DNA from: a virus
DNA: 29,040 bases
Strand: one strand, 5' to 3'
Virus record (IMG/VR): IMGVR_UViG_3300044613_001457
Span: 1-29,040 of that record
Below are positions 7,495 through 15,547 of this stretch, one piece after another. The notes under the pieces are model-generated. The model saw nothing but the letters and a program-made list of their open reading frames with translations, had not been told where the DNA came from and ran no database searches. Each line of letters starts with the position of its first letter. Position 1 is the first letter of the stretch. The position numbers were made by a program, and so were the translations under genes.

Positions 7495-7908
7495 TTACTT
7501 TCCCTTTCCGGTCGTAACCACATCGTCACCTTTCCGTACTATTACCCGCTCGCCATCCACCGTGACTGCCATAGGCTCGGCTTTGTCTGCCAGCTTGTCT
7601 AGTCTGTCGATGAGAGTCTTGATGACCTCAAACTCTGGGCGCTCTTGCTTCGGTGCCGTACCAGCAATGCCGTTCATCATTGAGATCAAGGCGGTAAGCG
7701 AAGCACCCAACAAGCCCATCACCGCAGCCATTTTGCTCTCGTCAAGGAATATGCTGGCAATGACGCCGATGACTACTATGACTGTGATGTAGGGTAGCCC
7801 GTGCTTACCAATTGCTTTACCAGCAACATCCTTGGCAGCGGCCTGGGCTTCTAACTTATCAAGTTCAATCTTGGCTTGCGCCTTTAGCAGTTCGATGTCG
7901 GTAGTCAT
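7495..7908 (-). CDS. Two-transmembrane lysis-cassette protein (possible second holin or antiholin)
   Basis: This 137-aa protein has an N-terminal charged helix (LLKAQAKIELDKLEAQAAAK), two hydrophobic helices at about residues 41-55 (ITVIVVIGVIASIFL) and 60-82 (MAAVMGLLGASLTALISMM), and a soluble C-terminal tail with a charged helix (EVIKTLIDRLDKL) and a basic end. Two helices joined by a short turn is typical of class II holins, but I do not recognise the family. It is first in the cassette, immediately before the 3TM holin gene. Antiholin, second holin or membrane anchor are all possible. The ATG at 7908 has only a weak upstream purine motif. Confidence 0.7.
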   Translation of the reverse strand: MTTDIELLKAQAKIELDKLEAQAAAKDVAGKAIGKHGLPYITVIVVIGVIASIFLDESKMAAVMGLLGASLTALISMMNGIAGTAPKQERPEFEVIKTLIDRLDKLADKAEPMAVTVDGERVIVRKGDDVVTTGKGK

Positions 7909-7917
7909 TTGCTCATC

Positions 7918-10017
7918 TCACATGAATAACATCAACATGTTGCCGGTTGATATCACCGGTGCTGGCGGCGCCGTAAAGATCACATTTATGTTGTTCCCAC
8001 TGTTAGTAGAGTTGGCGCCAGCATAAAATTTATTTGCTTGAGTAACGTTGATATCTCGAATGTTTAAATAATCTATATTGTCTGAAAAACCAATAGCGTT
8101 TGTTAAGACAATATTTGCTCTACTTCCGGCGGTATACGAATCAATTGTTAAAACTCTCCCCGATGCGCCTGTAGCCAACCAATTTGTAAAAGTTTGTGTC
8201 TGAGTGTTTCTAAATCTAACGGCTGCCGCACCAATAGATGAAAAACTATTTGTTATTTTGCTGAATGTATTGTTACCCTCTATTCTTAATCTGGCACTGG
8301 TACCAAGATCAATTGCTGTGTTTTGATAATTTTGACCACCACCTATAAAAGTAACGTCACTTACCCCTAAAACATGGCGTAAAACGGCATCTGTAGCAGT
8401 CCATGTTAAATTAGATCCAGAAACATTCCAAATGTAATTGTTATTATCTCTTGAGTTCATTAACCACAAAGACGTCCCTGCATTTACAGTTCTTGCAATA
8501 CTTCCACCGGAAGAAAAAGAACCCGACCAAGCGCCCCCAGAACACGTGATAGTGTAATTATTAGTAGCAAATGTTCCCCTGGTCAACTGAATACACGCAC
8601 CAGTTGTAGTCTGAGGGGTAAAGGCTGATCCTAAAGCACAAGTTCCATTTAACATGTCAATTGCGATGTTAAATGTGGATTTATTTAATGTAGTGACTGT
8701 TGATGTCACATTTCTTCCATTAAAAACTATAAGTGCCCCAGAACCAGTAAGGGTGCATGTAATTCCGGTGCCATAAATGTAATCTTTGTAAATTATCATG
8801 GGAGACGCGTTTGTAGTTGACAATGTAAGCGCGGTGGTTCTAGCGCTTGCATCCAACGTCCCAAGATTGTACCCAATAAGTCGCAATTGATTAAATGATG
8901 AATTGTCAACAATTGCTGTGTCTTGCGCTAAAGGAAAATTATTTAAATTAACGGCGCCACCGCTTGTTAAAGACCAACTGTCGGACGCCCAAACATTGCT
9001 GCTGCCAACTCGATATACATTTTTTGGCGCAGGAAAAGTAATATTGGAGTTGCCGCCACAATCGCCAGCCCTTGTAATGGTAGCCGGAGATGCAGCACCG
9101 GCTAATGCTATATCTCTAAAATCGCTGTCGGTAGCGGAAATTGCGTTAACGGTAAAAGTTCTCTGCGTGCCATATGTATTAGAAAACAACCAATTTCTAT
9201 TTATTGGACTGGATCCAGAGGAATTTAACGTTCCGTTTACCGTTATATTTCCAGCAAAAGAGTTTCTTATTACACCAGTATTTGCAGTGCCAAGCGTTAA
9301 GTTGTTAAATGACATTGCAGAGTTAAAATTTCTGGTACTCCCCCAAGTCAAATCCATGTTATAAAAATTAACATTTCCTGAGATATTATCCGTTCCCCAA
9401 TTATTACTTGTATTAGCAAATGTGGATGTTCCAGCATTAAATGTTAGATTTGTGGTGTTCAGAACTACAAAGTCGCCGCTATCAATTCTTATGGTTATTG
9501 TGCTAGATCCCAAATTAATTGTTCTTGCGCTCGTTACATTGGACAAAAATGACCAGCACAAAACATTGTAATTATTTGTAGTAAATGTCCCGCCGTCAAT
9601 AAAAAATATTCTATAATCACCGCCAATAGACAATGCAGAGGCCAAGGTAACATTCGCTCCGCTTTGTATGCGAGTTGTGCCTGCATTTTTTCCCGCCATG
9701 TCCAATGTTCCCGTGCCGTACAAGTACAAGGCACGAAAACTGGGGTCATAAGTCATGCCAGCACTAAGAATAAAACTCCCATAAATATTAATATCGGTAT
9801 TTAAAAATATGTGTCCAGTAAAACCAGTGCAGTTAATGGATTTTGCGGTTGTTGAATTCGCAATGGTGCAAGTGCCAGAAGAGTTTGCGTCAAAGAAGAC
9901 ATCGTCTGCGGCTGTTGGAACTGAAGCACCGCCGGGGCCACCAGATGTGGTTGCCCATTTGGTTCCTGCGGTTGCATCCCAAGTGTCTGTCCCACCTACC
10001 CAATAACGATCTGCCAT
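7918..10017 (-). CDS. Beta-rich adhesin/tail-spike-like protein with internal duplication, AT-rich
   Basis: This 699-aa protein starts at an ATG with AAGGA nine bases upstream. It is dominated by Asn, Thr, Ser and Gly with regularly spaced hydrophobic residues, as in parallel beta-helix adhesins. It begins RYWVGGTDTWD, and a clear second copy of this opening occurs at about residue 335 (YRVGSSNVWASDSW). Both halves also contain TF(T/A)TNNY plus ART(I/V)N(L/A)G segments and end with a RDI...GNN or GGNSNITFPAP-like closing motif. The gene is strikingly AT-rich: bases 8041-8100 contain 17 G/C, whereas 25201-25260 in the portal contain 35. Receptor binding or depolymerase activity is possible, but I see no catalytic motif. 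Its place between fibre genes and the lysis cassette suggests an exchangeable host-range gene. Confidence 0.78.
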   Translation of the reverse strand: MADRYWVGGTDTWDATAGTKWATTSGGPGGASVPTAADDVFFDANSSGTCTIANSTTAKSINCTGFTGHIFLNTDINIYGSFILSAGMTYDPSFRALYLYGTGTLDMAGKNAGTTRIQSGANVTLASALSIGGDYRIFFIDGGTFTTNNYNVLCWSFLSNVTSARTINLGSSTITIRIDSGDFVVLNTTNLTFNAGTSTFANTSNNWGTDNISGNVNFYNMDLTWGSTRNFNSAMSFNNLTLGTANTGVIRNSFAGNITVNGTLNSSGSSPINRNWLFSNTYGTQRTFTVNAISATDSDFRDIALAGAASPATITRAGDCGGNSNITFPAPKNVYRVGSSNVWASDSWSLTSGGAVNLNNFPLAQDTAIVDNSSFNQLRLIGYNLGTLDASARTTALTLSTTNASPMIIYKDYIYGTGITCTLTGSGALIVFNGRNVTSTVTTLNKSTFNIAIDMLNGTCALGSAFTPQTTTGACIQLTRGTFATNNYTITCSGGAWSGSFSSGGSIARTVNAGTSLWLMNSRDNNNYIWNVSGSNLTWTATDAVLRHVLGVSDVTFIGGGQNYQNTAIDLGTSARLRIEGNNTFSKITNSFSSIGAAAVRFRNTQTQTFTNWLATGASGRVLTIDSYTAGSRANIVLTNAIGFSDNIDYLNIRDINVTQANKFYAGANSTNSGNNINVIFTAPPAPVISTGNMLMLFM

Positions 10018-10029
10018 TTGAAGTGTTCC

Positions 10030-10272
10030 TTACGCAGCAATTGGTTTTAATAAAAACTGACCGTCGATTTCTACTTTTTCGTAATCCACACCATCAATTG
10101 AAACAATTTCAGGGCGTGGCGTGGGTTGGTTTAACAAATTAAGCCAATCATCTCTTCGACCTTCCTTCATAGATTGAATTTCAGCGTCCGTAAAATTGTG
10201 ATCTTCCGGTAAATACAAGGCATCTCGAAAAGTGCCATGTATTGTTTGAAATTCAAAATCAATCTTAATCAT
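10030..10272 (-). CDS. Small protein of unknown function between fibre and adhesin genes
   Basis: This 80-aa protein is acidic, with a strand-rich start (MIKIDFEFQTIHGTFRDALY), a short helix (FTDAEIQSMKEGRRDDWLNLL) and a closing IDGVDYEKVEIDG. The start at 10272 shares one base with the upstream fibre stop (TAATG), and AGGAGG lies four bases before the ATG inside the fibre's last codons. I do not recognise a named domain. A fibre-assembly chaperone or small virion subunit would fit the position, but there is no sequence proof. Confidence 0.7.
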   Translation of the reverse strand: MIKIDFEFQTIHGTFRDALYLPEDHNFTDAEIQSMKEGRRDDWLNLLNQPTPRPEIVSIDGVDYEKVEIDGQFLLKPIAA

Positions 10273-11456
10273 TACGCCTCCTGTGATATAGCAATGACTT
10301 CCCAGCGACTGCTGGCCGAATTAAATATGCAACCAAAATATGTGGTCTTACTGGCTGTAAGCGCATAAGTAAAATTGCTTCCGGAAACAGTCAAATTGGC
10401 TCCTACTGGTTTAAAGGCATTGCTTGCGCCGCCAGTAAACGTGATTGTTCTAATCGTTCCATCGCAGGTAAACCGAAAGATCATCTTTTGACCGTTAGTC
10501 GGCGTCCCAGCGTCCGCATTAATTGTTAAATCACCTGCTTGAGCGGTCGCAGCATATATGTCGTAATCGTCGCTATCCCAAGCAAGAGGGGAAGATATGG
10601 TCGTTGTGGAACTGACCCGTTGCGTGATCGTTTTGTTGGTAAGCGTCTGGGTGTCTGTAGTGCCTACAATTGCCCCCGATGGAGCGGTCAAAGACGTAGT
10701 CCAGGCTGAACCCGTAGATACCGCTATACCAGCCCCAGGATAGGCTGTAAGGCCCGTATTGGCGATCGTGATAGACCCAGCGCCATTAGTGACCGATATG
10801 CCCGTTCCGGCTGTTAGCGTAGTTTTATTGAGGGTATTGCCGGAGGTGTTTCCGATCAGCAATTGACCGTCGGTGTAGGTTGTTTGCCCGGTACCGCCGT
10901 TAACTACTGCAAGGGTGCCAGTCACTCCCGTTGATAGTGGAAGACCGGTTCCGTTGGTAAGCGTCACCGCAGACGGCGTACCCAAGTTCGGGGTGACTAA
11001 TACCGGAGAGGTTGCAAAAACCAATGATCCAGACCCGGTTTCGTCGGTCACCGCTGAAGCAAGATTCGCTGACGATGGGGTACCAAGCCAAGTTGCTATA
11101 CCAGAACCAAGAGAAGTAATTCCGGTGCCGCCATTACCTGCAGGCAATGTTCCGGTGACTTGAGTTGTCAAACTTACGTTTGAAAGCGTTCCACCAAGAG
11201 TTAAATTTCCAGATGATGTAACCGTTCCTGTAAGCGTAATGCCGTTAACAGATCCCGTGCCACTGACAGAAGTTACTGTTCCGGTTGCTGACGCATCCGC
11301 AAGCAATGTAACTACGCCAGATGCGTTTTCGCAGTACAACTTCATGTCTGCGATGTTGAGCCCGAGTTCTCCTGGGGCCAAATCGGCCGCCAGCGGGACG
11401 GCCGCAGGCGTCGTTGAGTGATAGGTGATGATTGGGGTAAAGCCGGTCTGTGCCAT
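10272..11456 (-). CDS. Tail fibre protein with GNGGTG repeats
   Basis: This 394-aa protein is rich in Thr, Gly and Ser. The N-terminus has the phage-fibre entry motif PAAVPLAADLAPGELGLNIA followed by DMKLYCENASG, likely the virion-attachment end. The middle contains repeated triple-strand motifs (TGTLPAGNGGTG at about 110, TGTLAVVNGGTGQTTYTDGQLLIGN at about 185) and TDTQTLTNKTI. The C-terminal 100 residues (DGTIRTITFTGGASNAF, ALTASKTTYFGCIFNSASSRWEVI) look like the globular receptor-binding tip seen in many fibres. It starts at an ATG coupled by TAATG to a 17-codon micro-ORF, with GGAGGT eight bases upstream. Function as a fibre is well supported. The receptor is unknown. Confidence 0.85.
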   Translation of the reverse strand: MAQTGFTPIITYHSTTPAAVPLAADLAPGELGLNIADMKLYCENASGVVTLLADASATGTVTSVSGTGSVNGITLTGTVTSSGNLTLGGTLSNVSLTTQVTGTLPAGNGGTGITSLGSGIATWLGTPSSANLASAVTDETGSGSLVFATSPVLVTPNLGTPSAVTLTNGTGLPLSTGVTGTLAVVNGGTGQTTYTDGQLLIGNTSGNTLNKTTLTAGTGISVTNGAGSITIANTGLTAYPGAGIAVSTGSAWTTSLTAPSGAIVGTTDTQTLTNKTITQRVSSTTTISSPLAWDSDDYDIYAATAQAGDLTINADAGTPTNGQKMIFRFTCDGTIRTITFTGGASNAFKPVGANLTVSGSNFTYALTASKTTYFGCIFNSASSRWEVIAISQEA

Positions 11457-11509
11457 TAGAAGGTACCTCCGAAAATGCTAAATTGAATACTGAAAAGTGT
11501 TGAGATCAT
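11456..11509 (-). CDS. 17-codon micro-ORF ending FGGTF, possible fibre-tail remnant or leader peptide
   Basis: On the minus strand ATG at 11509 opens a 17-codon frame (MISTLFSIQFSIFGGTF) ending TAA, which shares a base with the start of the 394-aa fibre (TAATG). Its last four residues equal the GGTF end of the fibres at 4527-5768 and 11797-15210, and the final bases ACCTTCTAATG equal those at the 413-aa fibre/hub junction. GGAG lies ten bases before the ATG. It may be a translated leader coupling the fibre, the leftover 3' end of a replaced fibre gene, or chance. Translation is unproven. Confidence 0.35.
   Translation of the reverse strand: MISTLFSIQFSIFGGTF
11465..11470 (-). promoter_or_regulatory. 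Strong Shine-Dalgarno (GGAGGT) for the 394-aa fibre
   Basis: GGAGGT lies eight bases upstream of the ATG at 11456. It is embedded in the Gly-Gly codons of the FGGTF micro-ORF, so peptide ending and ribosome site are the same bases. Confidence 0.65.
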
Positions 11510-11511
11510 GT

Positions 11512-11781
11512 TCAGCAATCTCCGGCACCCTCAAATTCTGGACGCTGCTTAATGATGGCGTACAGTTGTGCGCGATCTGCCCCAGCTACATATTCATCAC
11601 CCGCAATCTGAACCTTACCAGCAGACAGAGGCTGTTTACCAGCGTCTCGCGCCTCTTTCGACGCGTAGCCGTAAAAGGTCACTTCTGTGCCTTTGCCTTT
11701 GAAGTCTTCAGCGACCGCTCCAATGTTCCAGTAGGTAGCAGGAAGTCCAAAGTCGGTGTCAATTGATTTTGAGAGTGCCAT
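11512..11781 (-). CDS. Small virion-region protein of unknown function
   Basis: This 89-aa protein starts MALSKSIDTDFGLPATYWNIG. It continues with a strand-rich stretch (GTEVTFYGYASKEARDAGKQPL), then a helix (DRAQLYAIIKQRPEF), and ends in Cys. The ATG has AAAGGA seven bases upstream, between it and the 1137-aa fibre stop. Small proteins of this kind often sit beside phage fibre genes, but I know no defined function. There is no membrane segment or signal peptide. An assembly factor or minor virion subunit is plausible from context only. Confidence 0.72.
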   Translation of the reverse strand: MALSKSIDTDFGLPATYWNIGAVAEDFKGKGTEVTFYGYASKEARDAGKQPLSAGKVQIAGDEYVAGADRAQLYAIIKQRPEFEGAGDC

Positions 11782-11796
11782 GAAAATTTCCTTTAG

Positions 11797-14700
11797 TTAA
11801 AACGTACCACCAGAAATACCACCAGTAGCGACTATTGCGGCGGCTGTGGTGACCCTTCCTGTTCCTTTGGGTGTTAGTGCTAGGTCTATGTTGGTGTCAC
11901 CGCCTGATGTCGAAAGATTAGGAGCAGCACCAGTAACAGCACCAGAAACATTTAAGTTGTTAACGCTATTAGCGGTGTGTGAAACCGTAAATTGTGTGTT
12001 ACCCGTACCCGAGCCAGAATAGTTTGTAGAAAACGCAATGACCTGAGTACCTTTACTGGCGACTCGCAAGACAATGTTTGCATCAGAACCCTGTGCCGAA
12101 ATAACCGGCGCTGCCGTAGTAGCCGCACCCGTCACCTGTACATAGTTCACCGCAGAGGCGGTGTGGGCTACGCGGAATTGCTCTGTTCCCAATGTATTGT
12201 TGGTGTTGAAACGAAATGAACCAGAACCTTTTACTCTGAAATTTAGCGGTATGTTTGTGTCTGTTCCAACAGTGGTGACTATTGGGCCGTTTGTAGCGGT
12301 CGCTCCTTGTATTTCTAAATAATTTACAGTTGATGCGACATTTAAAACTCGCAAGCCTTCGCCACCGGCACTACCACCTAAACTCGTTTGCCCCGTAGCA
12401 GTCAATGTGGTGAACGTACCGGCATCAGGAGTGGTACCACCTATCGGCCCAGGAGACGCAGGATCAAATGCCGCATTCCATGTGAATGCCGATCCACTCC
12501 ACGAGAGATTGGTGTTAGCAACCGTTGGCGCAGTAATGAACGAAGTCGTTCCCGATGCGGTGTTGTAAACAATCTGGCCTGCTCCACCGCCAGCGACATT
12601 GGTCGCAACCCCCACCGTAACTCCTGCAGGATCACTCCACTGCGGCGCGGTTCCAGAAGATGTGAGAAGGTATGTGCTGGTACCAATAGCGAGCTTTGAT
12701 AGCGCCGTACCGGTCGCGTAATAAACCAGATCTCCTGCAGTGTATGTAGATAGCCCCGTACCGCCATTGCCGGTGGCCAAGGTTCCCGTGATGGCCCCTG
12801 ACTGATCGAGCGCTACCGCACCAAACCCGATTGAGGTGCCAGACCGACGCAAGACCTGATAGTCAGACGCGGCGGTGATGTCTGCCACATTGCCTGTGCT
12901 GTTCGTTGATCTTCCGACCACCGAGAGACCCGCAGACTGTCTAAAGAGCGCGTCTGTGATGCCGTTAGTCGTAACAGAAAACTGCGTGCCGGTAAGCGTT
13001 AGTCCCGTGCCGGCAGAATAGATCTGCGCAGACGATATCTGCACAAATGTGATGGGCGTTGTACCAAAGACGATCGTGCCAACGGTATTGCAGAGATAAA
13101 GCTCACCGGCACCGGTGTCACCTTCTTGCACGAATACGGTGGAGCCTTCTCCCAAGGTGTCTGGGCTTGCTAGACCATATGTGTCTGCGTCAGTGGCCCG
13201 TGTCAATTCCCAGTTTGTTGAGATTGAACCGACATCGCTCACATAGTAAATGCCGTTTTGTGTCTGATCTGTCTGGGTATAAATTAAAACCCGATCGTTA
13301 AGGCTCAAAGTGACGCCATCAATTACGAGCGCAGCCTGGGTGCCAGCGTTGGTCAGCGTCGCTCCTACCCCGGATGCGCCATTGTTGTATGTAGCGTTGA
13401 GGTTTATTGGCGACTCAACCCGTACAGGCGCGTGATAGTGGATTCCAGATACGACCAGACCGTCCACATATTGCTTAGTGGCAAGATCAAGCGCATTAGT
13501 TGGGTTTTGAGTGACCGTTACTGTTGTCAGGCCACCAAGAGTCAACGAAGACGAACCAAGCGATATAGAAGTGGTTCCAATCGTGACAGCACTGTTGTCG
13601 AGCGCCGCATTCGGTATGCTCGTGAAATTGGTACCAGTCAACGATGGAGCGGTGCTGTAAGACGGTGTCGTACCCCCCACCAAAACCCCCGAGGAGGTGG
13701 CCAACATCGCTGTGACGCCCGATGCGGTTTGATAGGGGATAGAACCCGCTGCTCCGCCTGCAAGATTTGTAGATGTGGTGGCGTTTGTTGCTAGACCGAC
13801 GGTGACCGACGCAGGATCAACATATTCAGGAGCAGATGCTCCGGCACGCAATAAGTATGTTGATGTTCCAAGAGGTAGGAACGTGCTGGCGTTGACTCCG
13901 GTCTGATAAGAAATAGATCCAGCAGTACCACCTTGCAGGTTCGTTGCAACTGTTGCTATGCCTATTGTTACTGTTGCGGGATCAACATATTCGGGAAGGA
14001 ATGCACCGGCACGCAACAAATAATCTTGCGGCCCTAATGGCAAAAAATTAGTGATTGAAACGTTTGATTGATATGGAAGAGATCCAGGCGCTCCGCCATC
14101 AATGTTAGTAGCAGACCCTATAAGTATGGTTGTTGGATCACTCCATTGAGGCACCGAACCGCTAGACGTAAGTACGTAATTTGAACCACCAATTGGTAAC
14201 CTTGAAAAACTTGAGCCGGCGCTGTAGTACAAAATATCGCCAGCAGCAAAAGTATCTAAACCAATACCACCACGTTCAATCGGAAAAATTCCACTAACTG
14301 TTTGAAAGGCGTCAATTTGTATAGAAATATTATTGGCGCTAGTAATTTGCCCCTGAGGATTAATTGTCAACTGCGGAACAGAATCGGTAAAGCCATAAAC
14401 ATTTGCAAAAACTCCGGTGTCCGCAATTGAAATGGTTCCGCTAGTCGTAATCGGGCCACCGGTTAATCCCGTACCAGTGTTTATTTGCGTCACCGCGCCA
14501 GACGGAAGCGTGGACCATCCGCCGGTCGTATCAAAAGTCTCGTAGGCGCTCGTCTCGGTATTAAACCGAATCATCCCGTCTATGCCACTTGGCCGCTGCG
14601 CAGTCGTTCCTTTGGGAATAGTGACTGCTCCGGTACCAGGGAGAATAGGGTCAGTCGTAATAGAGATCGTCGGATTCCCGATTCCTAGGCCATTCGCAAC

Positions 14701-15210
14701 CGTAATCTGGTTCGCGGTGCCTAGGATCTCGGAAGTCGTTACCGAATTCGAATTCACTAGACTGATAATGCCCGATCCAGATAGCCCAGCGAGGGCCAAG
14801 AGCGCCCCCGTGAGGCTCACCGTAGGGTTCCCTGCTATACCATTACCGTCCGTTACCTGCAGACCGCTCCCAGAGGCGACGAAGGCCCTCGGAACCACGG
14901 TGCCACCGACCTTAGCCAGCATGCCCGGACCAGAGGATTCGAGACTACCCGAGACACCGTTTAAGGTAATCTGCAGCGAGCTTAACGCCCCACCATCCAC
15001 CAATCCGACACCAGTGCTCCCGGATAACGCACGAGAGGCGGGCAGGGTCGGCTCTTGGTTCAGCGTAATGAATGTCTGGAATTGATTCGGCGAGGCGGCG
15101 ATGGCTGCGGTCGTCGTCTGAACCGTCTGCCCGTTCTGAACGATCGGAACCGATTCGGTGCCGGTTATTGGTCCTGCGGCGGGTAATTGGGTAATAGTTA
15201 CATTGGCCAC
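11797..15210 (-). CDS. Large repetitive tail fibre protein (GTG start)
   Basis: This 1137-aa fibre starts at GTG (15210), and GAGGTG just upstream overlaps the stop region of the previous gene; no in-frame ATG lies nearby. Residues 4-37 (ITQLPAAGPITGTESVPIVQ) match the N-terminus of the 195-aa fibre and probably anchor it to the virion. Residues 312-351 and 814-853 are two copies of a GG(I/T)GL..(F/Y).AGD(I/L)(L/V)YY unit. Residues 345-496 hold three tandem copies of a Y(V/L)L...(W/Y)(S/V)DP unit, with a fourth at 847-885. Residues 577-720 contain TKQYVDGLVVSGIHYHAPVR plus a Gly/Thr module found in many phage fibres. The end (952-1121) has three copies of an F.V.(H)TA..VN repeat, then GISGGTF. 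Fibre function is confident. The target is unknown. Confidence 0.9.
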   Translation of the reverse strand: MANVTITQLPAAGPITGTESVPIVQNGQTVQTTTAAIAASPNQFQTFITLNQEPTLPASRALSGSTGVGLVDGGALSSLQITLNGVSGSLESSGPGMLAKVGGTVVPRAFVASGSGLQVTDGNGIAGNPTVSLTGALLALAGLSGSGIISLVNSNSVTTSEILGTANQITVANGLGIGNPTISITTDPILPGTGAVTIPKGTTAQRPSGIDGMIRFNTETSAYETFDTTGGWSTLPSGAVTQINTGTGLTGGPITTSGTISIADTGVFANVYGFTDSVPQLTINPQGQITSANNISIQIDAFQTVSGIFPIERGGIGLDTFAAGDILYYSAGSSFSRLPIGGSNYVLTSSGSVPQWSDPTTILIGSATNIDGGAPGSLPYQSNVSITNFLPLGPQDYLLRAGAFLPEYVDPATVTIGIATVATNLQGGTAGSISYQTGVNASTFLPLGTSTYLLRAGASAPEYVDPASVTVGLATNATTSTNLAGGAAGSIPYQTASGVTAMLATSSGVLVGGTTPSYSTAPSLTGTNFTSIPNAALDNSAVTIGTTSISLGSSSLTLGGLTTVTVTQNPTNALDLATKQYVDGLVVSGIHYHAPVRVESPINLNATYNNGASGVGATLTNAGTQAALVIDGVTLSLNDRVLIYTQTDQTQNGIYYVSDVGSISTNWELTRATDADTYGLASPDTLGEGSTVFVQEGDTGAGELYLCNTVGTIVFGTTPITFVQISSAQIYSAGTGLTLTGTQFSVTTNGITDALFRQSAGLSVVGRSTNSTGNVADITAASDYQVLRRSGTSIGFGAVALDQSGAITGTLATGNGGTGLSTYTAGDLVYYATGTALSKLAIGTSTYLLTSSGTAPQWSDPAGVTVGVATNVAGGGAGQIVYNTASGTTSFITAPTVANTNLSWSGSAFTWNAAFDPASPGPIGGTTPDAGTFTTLTATGQTSLGGSAGGEGLRVLNVASTVNYLEIQGATATNGPIVTTVGTDTNIPLNFRVKGSGSFRFNTNNTLGTEQFRVAHTASAVNYVQVTGAATTAAPVISAQGSDANIVLRVASKGTQVIAFSTNYSGSGTGNTQFTVSHTANSVNNLNVSGAVTGAAPNLSTSGGDTNIDLALTPKGTGRVTTAAAIVATGGISGGTF
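11848..12357 (-). repeat. Three C-terminal fibre repeats
   Basis: Residues about 952-1121 of the 1137-aa fibre hold three units of roughly 50-60 residues. Each has VN(Y/N), a (Q/T/S)GA core, a (T/S).G.D(T/A)NI strand and a KG turn (VKGSGSFRF, SKGTQVIAF, PKGTGRVTT). They differ enough in bases to be old duplications, not recent ones. Confidence 0.7.
13723..14178 (-). repeat. Three tandem YLL...DP...GG..GS(L/I) fibre repeats
   Basis: Residues about 345-496 hold three consecutive units: VPQWSDPTTILIG with GGAPGSLPYQ, LPEYVDPATVTIG with GGTAGSISYQ, and APEYVDPASVTVG with GGAAGSIPYQ. A fourth copy lies at residues 847-885 (APQWSDPAGVTVG with GGGAGQIVYN). Unit length is about 50 residues. Confidence 0.75.
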
Positions 15211-15211
15211 G

Positions 15212-15547
15212 CTACACCTCGATACCTGTTAGATTCCCGTTGTTGCTTGGGTTGCTATTATTTTGTTGCGTCGACACCACATACCCACCATACCCGGTCG
15301 TGATAAGGTTATTATCTTGCACCGCAACAGAGACATCGGGGCGCGGAAAGCGCAGCGCAATACGCTCGGTCTTGCGTGCTGGAAGCCGGTAAGGGTCCTT
15401 CTGGTCGGCGCAGCCTTGGTCACATACGCGGAGACCCGGAAAATTAGGGTCGTTCCGCATAACAGAATATGGGCGCTTCATCTTGCAGCGGTCGCACACG
15501 GCGATCGCGATAGAAGAATACCCACGAGTATTTAAGAAGAGGGGCAT
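15212..15547 (-). CDS. Cys4 (zinc-ribbon-like) small virion-region protein
   Basis: I take the ATG at 15547, which shares a base with the upstream adaptor stop (TAATG), giving 111 aa. A TTG at 15580 would add 11 residues but lies inside the adaptor gene without a ribosome site. The protein has CDRC at residues 18-21 and CDQGC at 42-46 (Cys18, Cys21, Cys42, Cys46), a spacing compatible with one structural zinc site, with basic residues between (KMKRPYS). The segment PARKTERIALRFPRPDV follows, and the C-terminus is Asn-rich and low-complexity. It may be a small connector or nucleic-acid-contacting virion protein. No named family is recognised. Confidence 0.75.
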   Translation of the reverse strand: MPLFLNTRGYSSIAIAVCDRCKMKRPYSVMRNDPNFPGLRVCDQGCADQKDPYRLPARKTERIALRFPRPDVSVAVQDNNLITTGYGGYVVSTQQNNSNPSNNGNLTGIEV

